From Lactobacillus mulieris (lineage in GTDB: Bacteria > Bacillota > Bacilli > Lactobacillales > Lactobacillaceae), in assembly GCF_007095465.1 (NCBI RefSeq), contig NZ_SDGL01000004.1, positions 85,324 to 149,323 on the forward strand: a stretch of DNA of 64,000 bases. Reading direction: 5' to 3'. A program made the position numbers and the translations under genes. Below the pieces are notes generated by a model. It saw nothing but the letters and a program-made list of their open reading frames with translations. It was not told where the DNA came from and did not search any database. Position 1 is the first letter of the stretch; each line of letters starts with the position of its first letter. Below, piece by piece: positions 1-8,518 of the stretch.

Positions 1-437
1 ATGAACTTTATCAAGAAATGAAAAAATATTACCATAAACTGCAAGCAGTGAACTCTTTTGATGAAATAGATGACCGATTATTTAAGATGAGCTTTGTGAT
101 TTTACATGATAATGTTTTAGACCTGGTAACTGAAATGAAAGAAAAATTCCCTAAATTAGGCTTTGTTGCGGGGTCTGAATTTACTATTGATGTTTCTAAA
201 GTTGATATGAATAAGGCTGTAGGACTTAAACTTTTGGGGAAGAAATTAGGAATTTCATCTAAAGAAATGGTAGCTTTTGGTGATAGTGGAAATGATGTTG
301 CAATGCTTAAATATGTTGGCAAAAGCTTTGCTACGTCAACAGCTCAAATAGTTGCTAAAGAAGCTGCTGATGAATTAATTGGTTCAAGTGATGATAGTAG
401 TGTCCAAAGAAAAATAATTGCATTATTGAGTAAATAG
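1..437 (+). CDS. Cof-type HAD superfamily phosphatase, C-terminal part (5' end outside window)
   Basis: The reading frame is open from the first bases of the window, so this is the 3' part of a longer gene; the ATG at 18 is internal. The visible piece carries the family's late motif, a Lys-rich helix (GLKLLGKKLGI) followed by GDSGNDVAML, which in Cof/YidA-type phosphatases supplies the Mg2+-binding aspartates. Family members dephosphorylate small sugar or nucleotide phosphates in the cytoplasm; the substrate cannot be told from this fragment. It ends 65 bp before the metal ABC transporter genes and need not belong to that operon. Confidence 0.85.
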   Translation, partial: ELYQEMKKYYHKLQAVNSFDEIDDRLFKMSFVILHDNVLDLVTEMKEKFPKLGFVAGSEFTIDVSKVDMNKAVGLKLLGKKLGISSKEMVAFGDSGNDVAMLKYVGKSFATSTAQIVAKEAADELIGSSDDSSVQRKIIALLSK

Positions 438-502
438 GAATATACTGATAAGATTTTTAATTATCAAATAAAAATCAAAAATTAATTGAAAGGAAGGTAG
501 TA

Positions 503-1159
503 ATGGCAAAAGTTTTAACAGTTGAAAATTTAACAATGAAATTTGATGAACAAACTGTTTTTGAAAATTTAAATTTTGCGCTAAAAAAAGGTTCAATGAC
601 GGCCTTACTGGGACCTAATGGTGCAGGTAAAACTACCTTGATTCGTATTTTGATGAATATGTTAACAGCTACTGCTGGTGTTTTTAAATTTTCTCAGAAT
701 ACTAAGATTGGTTATGTACCTCAATTTCGAAATATTGATTCAGACTATCCATTAAGCATCAGGGCTTTTATTGAGCTGAATACTCCTTTATTTAAGTCAG
801 CATCTGTCAAAAAAAGAGTTGATAATATTTTAAAGGAAACCAATTTATTAGAAATTCAAAATACACGGATGGGTGAAGCTAGTGGTGGACAAAAACAAAG
901 AGCATATCTAGCACAAGCTTTGCTTGATGAACCCAATTTTATTATTTTAGATGAAGCTACTGCTAGTTTAGATCCAGTAGCTAAAGAAGAATTGATGACA
1001 CTCATTAAACATCTAAATGAAAAACATGGCCTAACAGTCCTGTTTACAACACATGATATTCCATTAGCTAAGAAGTACATGAAGGACTATTTATTGTTTA
1101 AGGATAAAAATTTAGAACATAATAAAATTAGCCAGTTAACTAAGGAGGCGTATGAATAA
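503..1159 (+). CDS. metal-ion ABC transporter ATP-binding protein (ZnuC/MntB-like)
   Basis: A 218-residue ABC ATPase: Walker A GPNGAGKTT near residue 37, signature SGGQKQR near 128 and Walker B FIILDEATASLD just after. Size and sequence fit the ATPases of zinc/manganese (ABC-3) importers. The ATG follows a good AAGGAAGG ribosome binding site, and the stop overlaps the start of the permease gene by one base (TAATG), so the two are translationally coupled. No substrate-binding lipoprotein lies in this window, so it must be encoded elsewhere. The metal (Zn or Mn) is inferred from the family only. Confidence 0.9.
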   Translation: MAKVLTVENLTMKFDEQTVFENLNFALKKGSMTALLGPNGAGKTTLIRILMNMLTATAGVFKFSQNTKIGYVPQFRNIDSDYPLSIRAFIELNTPLFKSASVKKRVDNILKETNLLEIQNTRMGEASGGQKQRAYLAQALLDEPNFIILDEATASLDPVAKEELMTLIKHLNEKHGLTVLFTTHDIPLAKKYMKDYLLFKDKNLEHNKISQLTKEAYE

Positions 1160-1950
1160 TGTTTGCATATGAATTTATGCGCTACGCCTTTTGGGCTTCT
1201 ACCTTTATTGCAATTACTTGTGGTGTAGTAGGTGTTTATGTTGTAGCGAGAAGCTTTAGTTTTTTAGCTCATACTTTGAGTGAAATTGGCTTTGCGGGAG
1301 CAGCTTTTGCTGTTTTTATGGGAATTAATCCGCTTTGGGGGATGCTTTTATTTACATTATTAGGCTCTTTAGGAGTGGGTGAATTATCGATCCATTCCAA
1401 TCAAAAAGAATCTTCCATTAGTGCTATTAGTGCATTATTTATTGGCTTAGGAGTATTATTTCTATCTTTAGCAGGATCTAATAGTCGCTATGCAACTAAT
1501 ATTTTATTCGGAAGTATTATTGGAGTGGACTTAGAAGGGGTAATTCAGTTAACTGTATTATCTTTATTAGTTTTAATAATTATTGCTATAATTCAACGCC
1601 AATTAAACTTTGATTCATTTGATCATATTGGTGCCCTAGCTCACAATGTAAATGTTAGTTTAGTAGGAATAATATTTTTAATTGTAATGGCTATGGCGGT
1701 AAGTGTTGGTTCTCAAGTTGTCGGCTCACTATTAGTATTTATTTTACTAACTTTACCAGCGTCAACTGCAAGGTATCTGGGAAAAACAATTTCAGCTATG
1801 ATAGCTTGGTCTGTAGGTTTGGCACTAATTGGCGTATGGGTTGGATTATATTTAGGGTTTATTACCAATTGGCCAGTTACTTTCTTCATTTCAGTAATTG
1901 AAGTTTTAGTATATTTAACAGTATATTTAGCAAAGATTGTGAAAAGATAA
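1159..1950 (+). CDS. metal-ion ABC transporter permease (ABC-3 family)
   Basis: A 263-residue polytopic membrane protein with about eight hydrophobic segments and the ABC-3 (ZnuB/MntC/TroC) hallmark stretch near residues 25-55 (VGVYVVARSFSFLAHTLSE). It overlaps the preceding ATPase gene by one base and would form the membrane channel for the same Zn2+/Mn2+ importer. A strong hairpin terminator follows directly, so this two-gene unit ends here. Confidence 0.9.
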   Translation: MFAYEFMRYAFWASTFIAITCGVVGVYVVARSFSFLAHTLSEIGFAGAAFAVFMGINPLWGMLLFTLLGSLGVGELSIHSNQKESSISAISALFIGLGVLFLSLAGSNSRYATNILFGSIIGVDLEGVIQLTVLSLLVLIIIAIIQRQLNFDSFDHIGALAHNVNVSLVGIIFLIVMAMAVSVGSQVVGSLLVFILLTLPASTARYLGKTISAMIAWSVGLALIGVWVGLYLGFITNWPVTFFISVIEVLVYLTVYLAKIVKR

Positions 1951-1960
1951 ACATTGAAAT

Positions 1961-1984
1961 GGCGCAATTAGCGCCGTTTTTTTT
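1961..1984 (+). terminator. rho-independent terminator after the metal ABC operon
   Basis: Perfect stem GGCGC-AATTA-GCGCC followed by a run of nine T's. Confidence 0.85.
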
Positions 1985-2003
1985 AATACTTTTCACTTTA
2001 TAA

Positions 2004-2018
2004 ATAAAGCGCTTTCAT
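2004..2018. promoter_or_regulatory. cre-like CcpA site before the first lactate permease
   Basis: The bottom strand reads ATGAAAGCGCTTTAT, close to the catabolite-responsive element consensus (WTGNAANCGNWNNCW). It lies immediately upstream of a TATGAT -10-like hexamer at 2021-2026, a position where bound CcpA would block transcription. This predicts glucose repression of lactate uptake or export. Inferred from pattern only. Confidence 0.55.
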
Positions 2019-2059
2019 GGTATGATTAGCCTATAGAGTTGAAATATGGAGGCAGCATT

Positions 2060-3595
2060 ATGAATGCAAATATGTGGATTAAATTTATTTTTGCCTTGCT
2101 ACCAATTATATGGCTAATTATGTCACTTGGCTTTTTAAAAATGGCAGCCACAAAGGCAACAGCAATTGGTCTAATTATAACAATTATCTTAGCTAAGTTC
2201 AGTTTCAAAATGCCTGTTACTAATATCTTCAATGCAGCCTTAGAAGGTGTTTTGATGGCACTATTTCCAATTATTTATGTTATTGTCGCAGCATTATTTA
2301 CATATAATGTAACTAATCAATCAGGAAGTATTAAGATAATTCAAGATTTATTGAGCTCGATTTCTACAGATAGGCGTATATTGGTACTAATTATTGCTTG
2401 GGGGTTTGGTGGATTTTTAGAAGCTATAGCAGGCTTTGGAACTGCAGTAGCAATTCCTGCAGGAATTTTAATAGCTTTTGGGATAGATCCAATCAGAGCG
2501 AGTGTAATATGTTTAATTGCTAATACTACTCCTACAGCATTTGGCGCCATTGGACTTCCAGTTATTACTTTGTCGAATCTTACTCAAATAAACGGCAATG
2601 AATTATCAGCTTATGTTACTTTTGAATTATTACCATTGATTATATTGATACCTTTTGTGTTGGTTGTTTTAGTTGAAAATAATTTAAAGGCAATAAAAGG
2701 AGTTGGAGGGATATGTTTAGCCTCAGGGTTAGCATTTGCTTTACCTCAGATTATTGTTGCAAAGTTTGTAGGGCCTGAGCTCCCTGCAATTGTCGGTGCA
2801 ATTTTTAGTATTGTAGTGACAATTTCTTTAGCAAAATTAAAAAATCAAAATAAAGAACAAGCGAAAGATCTAGAAATGAAAAGCCATTCGTTAAATCCAA
2901 TACTTAGAGCGATGTCACCATTTATTTTAGTCTTTGTATTGGTATTAATGGCTTCTCCCCTTGTTCCTAGCATTAATCAATTCTTAAATCACTTTATTAT
3001 TAAGTTTTCGATTGGTAAGGGGAGTTTTTCATTTGCGTATATAGCATCACCTGGGACACTGATAATTATTGCAACTATAATTGGTGGTTTAATTCAAAAA
3101 ATTAAGCTACAACAATTGGGGAAAATTTTTATTACTACTATTAAGGGATTAGGAAAAACGACTCTAACGGTTTGTACAATTGTCGCTTTAGCTAAAGTCA
3201 TGGGATATAGTGGAATGACTAATATTTTGGCAGTTAGTTTAGTTGCTTTAATGGGGCCTGTATATCCTTTAGTAGCTCCTTTAATAGGTGCAGTTGGAAC
3301 TTTTATAACAGGATCAGATACTTCTGCTAATGTTTTATTTGGGAACTTACAATTATCAGCAGCTCGATCACTGGAAGCAAATGTTGATTGGGTGGTTGCT
3401 TCTAATATGGTAGGTGCAACAGCTGGAAAAATGATATCTCCACAATCAATAGCTGTCGCTACTGCTTCTACTGGGCTTGAAGGACATGAAGGGGAACTTC
3501 TAAAGCAAGCTCTTAAATGGTTTAGTCTTTATTTGGTAATAATTTGCTTATATTTATTTGGTCTTGGAATAATATTAGGAATGTTAAAGTATTGA
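2060..3595 (+). CDS. L-lactate permease family transporter (first of tandem pair)
   Basis: A 511-residue protein with 12 or more hydrophobic segments matching the LctP family (TC 2.A.14), with the conserved Gly-rich stretches GGFLEAIAGFGTAVAIPAG (near residue 120) and GSDTSANVLFGNLQ (near 420). These exchange lactate or glycolate with protons at the cytoplasmic membrane. The start is placed at the ATG at 2060 because GGAGG sits 7 bp upstream; a TTG at 2039 in the same frame has no site. A cre-like element precedes it. A close paralogue follows 98 bp downstream behind its own terminator and ribosome binding site, so the two are separately transcribed copies. Confidence 0.88.
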   Translation: MNANMWIKFIFALLPIIWLIMSLGFLKMAATKATAIGLIITIILAKFSFKMPVTNIFNAALEGVLMALFPIIYVIVAALFTYNVTNQSGSIKIIQDLLSSISTDRRILVLIIAWGFGGFLEAIAGFGTAVAIPAGILIAFGIDPIRASVICLIANTTPTAFGAIGLPVITLSNLTQINGNELSAYVTFELLPLIILIPFVLVVLVENNLKAIKGVGGICLASGLAFALPQIIVAKFVGPELPAIVGAIFSIVVTISLAKLKNQNKEQAKDLEMKSHSLNPILRAMSPFILVFVLVLMASPLVPSINQFLNHFIIKFSIGKGSFSFAYIASPGTLIIIATIIGGLIQKIKLQQLGKIFITTIKGLGKTTLTVCTIVALAKVMGYSGMTNILAVSLVALMGPVYPLVAPLIGAVGTFITGSDTSANVLFGNLQLSAARSLEANVDWVVASNMVGATAGKMISPQSIAVATASTGLEGHEGELLKQALKWFSLYLVIICLYLFGLGIILGMLKY

Positions 3596-3599
3596 TTGT

Positions 3600-3625
3600 A
3601 AGCTCGCATTAGCGAGCTTTTTTTG
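3600..3625 (+). terminator. rho-independent terminator after first lactate permease
   Basis: Stem AGCTCGC-ATTA-GCGAGCT followed by seven T's, separating the two permease genes. Confidence 0.85.
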
Positions 3626-3693
3626 AGCATATAATTGGTCCGTATAAATACTATATGATAATATAAAAATATATTTATACTGGAGGTTATGCG

Positions 3694-5217
3694 ATGAATT
3701 CACTGATACAGTTATTTTTAGACTTGTTACCAATTATATGGCTAATTATTTCATTAGGCGTTTTTAAAATGCCAGCTGTTAAAGCAACAAGTATTGGATT
3801 AGCATTGACTGTATTATTATCAATATTAGGTGGCAAATTAACTGTTACTAAAACTTTTTTAGGTGCTTTAGATGGTGCGACAATGGGCCTGATAGTAATT
3901 TCATATGTTGTTGTCGCAGCCTTATTCGCCTACAATAGCGCAAGTTATTCAGGAAATATGCGAGTTATTCAAAATGCCCTAAGCCATGTATCTACTGACC
4001 CTAGAATATTAGTTTTATTAGTATGTTGGGCTTTTGGAGCATTTTTAGAATCTGTAGCGGGTTTTGGAATAGCTGTTGCGATTCCTGCTGGTATTTTGAT
4101 TTCTTTTAATATTAAGCCGATTAAAGCATCTGTTATTAGTTTATTAGCTAATACTGCTACCACTTCTTTTGGAGCAGTAGGTCTTCCAGTAATTACTTTG
4201 GCAGATGTAACAAAGTTAAATTCTCAAACTTTAGCTATATTTGTTAGTTTACAATTATTACTTTTGTGTATTTTAGTGCCATTTTTGTTAGTTTTATTAG
4301 TCGATTCATCTTTTAAGGAATTAAAGAAAATATGGTACTATCCTTTAACAGCTGGGCTAGTATATGGAATCGTTCAACTAGTGGTTTCGTACTTATTAGG
4401 ACCAGAATTACCTACAATTGTGGCATCATTAGCGACTTTAATTGTCTTAATAATGTTGGCTCAAAGGAAAAACAAGTCATCTGTTAAACAAGAAAAACAT
4501 ACTTTAACTGAAATTGCAGTTGCAACAGCACCATTTATATTGATTTTTTCATTAGTATTAGTTACTTCACCGCTTTTTCCACAGATTAATAACTTTTTGA
4601 ATAATTTTCAAATTGGTTTTCAGATTTATCCAGGCCAAGATAATGGACAAACTTTTTCTTACCTAGTATCACCAGGTACTATTATTTTATTGTCGGCTAT
4701 TATTGGTGGATTAGTTCAAAAAGTATCATTGCAGGAACAGTTGAAGATTTTGATTTTGACTTTAAAAAGCATATGGAAAACCATTATTACGGTTTGCGCA
4801 ATTGTAGCATTAGCTAAAGTAATGGATTATTCTGGAATGACAACGACACTGGCAACTAGCTTAGTAAAGGGGTTAGGACCAATATATCCACTTTTTGCTC
4901 CTATTATTGGTGCAATTGGGAGTTTTGCAACAGGATCGAATACTTCCTCTAATGTCTTATTTGGAGATTTACAATTGTCTGCGGCTAAAAATTTAGGGGT
5001 AAATAAATACTGGTTAGTTGCATCAAATATGGCAGGGTCAACAGCAGGTAATATGCTTTCACCACAATCAATTGCGGTTGCAACTACTGGAGTTAAGTTA
5101 GAAGGAAAAGAAGGAATTATTTTAAAAGATGCTTTAAAATGGGCAGGGCTTTATTTAGGAGTTATTTGCATTTTTTTGTATCTGATTGGATTAATTTTTG
5201 GCATGATAAGGTTATAA
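3694..5217 (+). CDS. L-lactate permease family transporter (second of tandem pair)
   Basis: A 507-residue LctP-family protein, clearly paralogous to the gene just upstream: the same motif blocks (ESVAGFGIAVAIPAGILIS near residue 120, TGSNTSSNVLFGDLQLSAA near 415) and many shared residues, but with extensive divergence. The ATG has a strong TGGAGG site. No cre-like site is visible before it, unlike its neighbour, which suggests the two copies differ in control. Substrate (L-lactate, glycolate or a related hydroxyacid) is inferred from the family. Confidence 0.88.
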   Translation: MNSLIQLFLDLLPIIWLIISLGVFKMPAVKATSIGLALTVLLSILGGKLTVTKTFLGALDGATMGLIVISYVVVAALFAYNSASYSGNMRVIQNALSHVSTDPRILVLLVCWAFGAFLESVAGFGIAVAIPAGILISFNIKPIKASVISLLANTATTSFGAVGLPVITLADVTKLNSQTLAIFVSLQLLLLCILVPFLLVLLVDSSFKELKKIWYYPLTAGLVYGIVQLVVSYLLGPELPTIVASLATLIVLIMLAQRKNKSSVKQEKHTLTEIAVATAPFILIFSLVLVTSPLFPQINNFLNNFQIGFQIYPGQDNGQTFSYLVSPGTIILLSAIIGGLVQKVSLQEQLKILILTLKSIWKTIITVCAIVALAKVMDYSGMTTTLATSLVKGLGPIYPLFAPIIGAIGSFATGSNTSSNVLFGDLQLSAAKNLGVNKYWLVASNMAGSTAGNMLSPQSIAVATTGVKLEGKEGIILKDALKWAGLYLGVICIFLYLIGLIFGMIRL

Positions 5218-5221
5218 AAAT

Positions 5222-5301
5222 AAAAACAGACTAAAGTTGTAGTTCATCCAAAATGAAATTTAATTTTGGTAATTTACTACAGGTTAATAGTCTGTTTTTT
5301 G
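5222..5301. terminator. long bidirectional hairpin between lactate permease and pepF
   Basis: An unusually long nested inverted repeat: outer arms AAAAACAGACTA (5222-5233) and TAGTCTGTTTTTT (5288-5300), middle arms GTAGT/ACTAC, inner arms CCAAAAT/ATTTTGG. The T-run on one side and A-run on the other let it stop both convergent genes. Confidence 0.8.
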
Positions 5302-5304
5302 TTT

Positions 5305-7092
5305 TTATAGTAATTTTTCTAGTTCGTTTAAGCGCTGCTCAAAGACTGAAAAGGCACTGTCAAGATAAGTTGACGTTGTCATATCGACACCAGCTTTTTT
5401 CATAATCTCAATAGGATATTCACTTGAACCTGCTTTTAAAAATGCTAGATAGTCTGCTTTTTGTTTTTCTGTGCCATGAACGATATTCTTAGCTAAAGCA
5501 ACCGCTGCAGCGAATCCCGTAGAATATTGATATACATAAAAATTGTAATAAAAGTGAGGAATTCTTGACCATTCTTTATCGATATCACTGCCAGGCTCTA
5601 CGATTCCATAATATTTTTGATTTAATTCACCATAAAAAGAATTCAATTTTTCAGCTGTTAGTGGTTCTCCGCTTTGATCTGCCTCATGAATAAATTGTTC
5701 AAATTCAGCAAATTGAGTTTGGCGATAAAGGGTAGTTCTGAATGCTTCTAAATTGTAGTTAAGAATAAATGCTCTAATTTTAGGATCAGTTGCTTTACTT
5801 AATAAATATTCAGTTAGAATGTTTTCATTGGTAGTTGATGCTATTTCTGCTAAGAAGATAGGGTATTCGCCATAGATATAAGGTTGATTTTTTCTAGTGA
5901 AAGCAGAATGTACAGAATGGCCCGTTTCGTGAACTAAAGTATAAAGAGCATCAAAGTCATTAGTCCAATTAAGCAATTCATAAGGATCTGTATCATAACT
6001 ACCACCTGAATATGCTCCAGTTACTTTTCCCTTAGATTCCACAACATCAATTACTCGATTATTAAAAATATAATCAACTTGATCAAGGTATTCTTTCCCT
6101 AAAATACTTAATGCCTCTCGTGCTTGCTTTTTCGATTCACTATAGCTATAGGATAAAGATGGGGTTCCTGTAATTGGAACATAGAGATCATACATTTCTA
6201 GTTCTTCTAATCCCAAAACTTTTTTTCTTAATTTCATATAACGGTGGAGTAAATTGAGATGTTTATGAACCCCTTTAATTAAGTTATCGTAAACGGAAAC
6301 AGGGATGTGACTTTGTGCTAAAGCTGCTTCGCGCGCACTATTGTAACCATGCATTAATGCAACATAATTTTGTGATTTAACATTGCCTGAAAGAGTTGAA
6401 GCAAGTGTATTTTGAAATTGACCATAGCTTGCATAAAGAGTTTCGAAAGCATTTTTTCTGACGGTTCTTTTTGGTGATTGGATAAGCTGACTATATAATC
6501 CTTCAGTTAATTGAACCATCTCGCCATCATTGTCAGTTGTATAACCAAATTCAAGATCTGAATTGGTTAGCACATTAAAAGTATTACTTGATGAACCAAG
6601 AGCAGCACCACTTGCAGCAATAATTTGTTCAGATTGCGCATCTAGAGTATGATTTCTTTTATTAGTAATCTGATCTAAATAGTGTTTGTAATTTAATAAT
6701 TTAGGTTCTTGTAGCTCAAATTCTTTTAAGACTTGATTGCTTAAAGATAAAATAGCTGGATTAATGAAGCTAATAGCTGAGCTATATTTATTTGCCAAAT
6801 CTTCTGCCATTGCGGCAAAACCTAAATAATGATTATTGCTAGTATCAACATCTCTAGACATCGTGGCATAAACATAAATTTTTTCTAGACGGCGATCAAT
6901 TGAAAAAATTTGGGTTAATGCTGAATATAAATCATTACCAGATTTAGTAATGATGGCACTCAAGTTATTTAGATTGGAAATTTCATTGCTTACTGACTCA
7001 AATTCTTTTTGCCAAGCTTGATCAGTAGGAAAAACTCGTGTTAAATCCCAAGTCAACTCTTTGGGGACTTCATTTCTTGTAGGTAATACCAT
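5305..7092 (-). CDS. pepF: oligoendopeptidase F (M3B metallopeptidase)
   Basis: A 595-residue cytoplasmic zinc peptidase of the PepF family. The HEXXH zinc motif appears as LVHETGHSVHSAF near residue 387, with the downstream glutamate in YPIFLAEIASTTNE about 28 residues later, as usual for M3. Length matches the lactococcal and lactobacillal enzymes (about 600). These cleave 7-17-residue peptides taken up by Opp transporters. The ATG is preceded by GGAGG. It is a single gene facing the lactate permeases. Confidence 0.95.
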   Translation of the reverse strand: MVLPTRNEVPKELTWDLTRVFPTDQAWQKEFESVSNEISNLNNLSAIITKSGNDLYSALTQIFSIDRRLEKIYVYATMSRDVDTSNNHYLGFAAMAEDLANKYSSAISFINPAILSLSNQVLKEFELQEPKLLNYKHYLDQITNKRNHTLDAQSEQIIAASGAALGSSSNTFNVLTNSDLEFGYTTDNDGEMVQLTEGLYSQLIQSPKRTVRKNAFETLYASYGQFQNTLASTLSGNVKSQNYVALMHGYNSAREAALAQSHIPVSVYDNLIKGVHKHLNLLHRYMKLRKKVLGLEELEMYDLYVPITGTPSLSYSYSESKKQAREALSILGKEYLDQVDYIFNNRVIDVVESKGKVTGAYSGGSYDTDPYELLNWTNDFDALYTLVHETGHSVHSAFTRKNQPYIYGEYPIFLAEIASTTNENILTEYLLSKATDPKIRAFILNYNLEAFRTTLYRQTQFAEFEQFIHEADQSGEPLTAEKLNSFYGELNQKYYGIVEPGSDIDKEWSRIPHFYYNFYVYQYSTGFAAAVALAKNIVHGTEKQKADYLAFLKAGSSEYPIEIMKKAGVDMTTSTYLDSAFSVFEQRLNELEKLL

Positions 7093-7260
7093 ATAAAATT
7101 CCTCCGTGATTTGAATAAGTTTATTTTAGCGTGTTATTTGTAGATTTTACAAAAAAACGTCTTTTTATCTTAAATAAAGCCTTAAAATTACACAAAAAAG
7201 TATAGTTTTAAAACAAAAAGTGGCAAAATTTAAATATAAGTTTGTTGAGGAGAATTGGAT

Positions 7261-8469
7261 ATGACGAAAAATCATCCAGATAGTCGGGAAGAATATCGCT
7301 TCAAGCAACGCAGTGGGCGTTTACTATCTCGAAATCAATTTTTTACTGCAAATAAACAGATCGCTAGTAATAAAAATTTTAAAAAGCTTCTGACCTTAAT
7401 TGTTTTTCTTGTTGTTGGATTTGTGGCAACATGGGGGAGCCATTTTTACTTTAATTTAGAAGCAGCGTTGGGAAATACTTATCAAGGTGGTACGCCTGCT
7501 ACTCAGATTACTAATAAGCAACCTATTTCGGTATTAATTTTGGGAGTAGATCAAGGAATTGAAAATCGTCATGATCAAGGAAATTCTGATACTATGATTC
7601 TTGCGACGGCCAATCCACAGACTCAAAAATCCACTTTGACATCAATACCACGAGATTTGTTGGCTGATATAAAGGGCGATAATGGAAAATACTTTATGTT
7701 TAGAGTTAATTCAGCTTATCAAGTAGGTGGTAATAAAGCTGCAATGAAAACTACGAAGGCCTTGCTTAATACTCCAATTAATTATTACATGGAAGTTAAT
7801 ATGAAGGCATTGCAAGAATTAGTGGATGCTGTAGGTGGAGTAGATGTTAAAGTACCATTTTCGTTCACTTATAATACCACCTTCAAGAAAGGAAAAATGC
7901 ATTTAAATGGTAAACAAGCATTAGATTACGCAAGAATGAGAAAAGAAGATCCTCGTGGTGATTATGGAAGACAATTGCGCCAAAGACAAATTATCATGGC
8001 AATTGTCAAAAATGCTTTAAGTTTAAATAGCATTTCAAACTATAAAAAAATCCTAAAAGCTTTTTCAAAAAACGTGACAACTAATATGACTTTTAGTGAT
8101 ATGATGGCTATCGCTATTAATTATCGTTCTGTAGCAAATAATATTAAGAGTGACTATATTCATGGCCACGATGCTTGGATTGATGGCGCCTCAATTCAAG
8201 TTGCTTCAACGAGTGAATTACAGAGAGTTTCAAATTATACTCGAACTAACTTAGGTTTGAAAAAGCAAAAACTTAGCAATGAAGAAACTAGGCAGAATCG
8301 TTTAAATGAAAAATATAATGCTATTGATTGGACAAATCCTAACGCCTTTACTAATTACCAAGTATTTCCAGCTAATAGTGATTCTGCAGTTAATTCTGAT
8401 TCTGGTAGTAATTACAATACAACTTACAATAATAACGTTAGTGAATATGATAATGGTGGAAATTGGTAG
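7261..8469 (+). CDS. LytR-CpsA-Psr (LCP) family cell-wall glycopolymer ligase
   Basis: A 402-residue membrane-anchored protein: cytoplasmic basic N-terminus, one membrane segment (about residues 42-62), then the LCP domain with GVDQGIENRHDQGNSDTM, LTSIPRDLL and the Arg-rich DYARMRKEDPRGDYGRQLRQ block. LCP proteins attach teichoic acids or polysaccharides to peptidoglycan on the outer face. The C-terminal 40 residues are Asn/Ser-rich and low complexity. I chose ATG 7261, which has GAGGAG 8 bp upstream; a TTG six bases earlier is too close to that site. Confidence 0.9.
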   Translation: MTKNHPDSREEYRFKQRSGRLLSRNQFFTANKQIASNKNFKKLLTLIVFLVVGFVATWGSHFYFNLEAALGNTYQGGTPATQITNKQPISVLILGVDQGIENRHDQGNSDTMILATANPQTQKSTLTSIPRDLLADIKGDNGKYFMFRVNSAYQVGGNKAAMKTTKALLNTPINYYMEVNMKALQELVDAVGGVDVKVPFSFTYNTTFKKGKMHLNGKQALDYARMRKEDPRGDYGRQLRQRQIIMAIVKNALSLNSISNYKKILKAFSKNVTTNMTFSDMMAIAINYRSVANNIKSDYIHGHDAWIDGASIQVASTSELQRVSNYTRTNLGLKKQKLSNEETRQNRLNEKYNAIDWTNPNAFTNYQVFPANSDSAVNSDSGSNYNTTYNNNVSEYDNGGNW

Positions 8470-8470
8470 A

Positions 8471-8500
8471 AAAAAGACCTGCATTGCAGGTCTTTTTTTT
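8471..8500. terminator. terminator between LCP gene and multicopper oxidase
   Basis: Stem AAAGACCTGC/GCAGGTCTTT with a T-run on both strands; serves both convergent genes. Confidence 0.85.
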
Positions 8501-8518
8501 AATAACTATTTATTTGCT

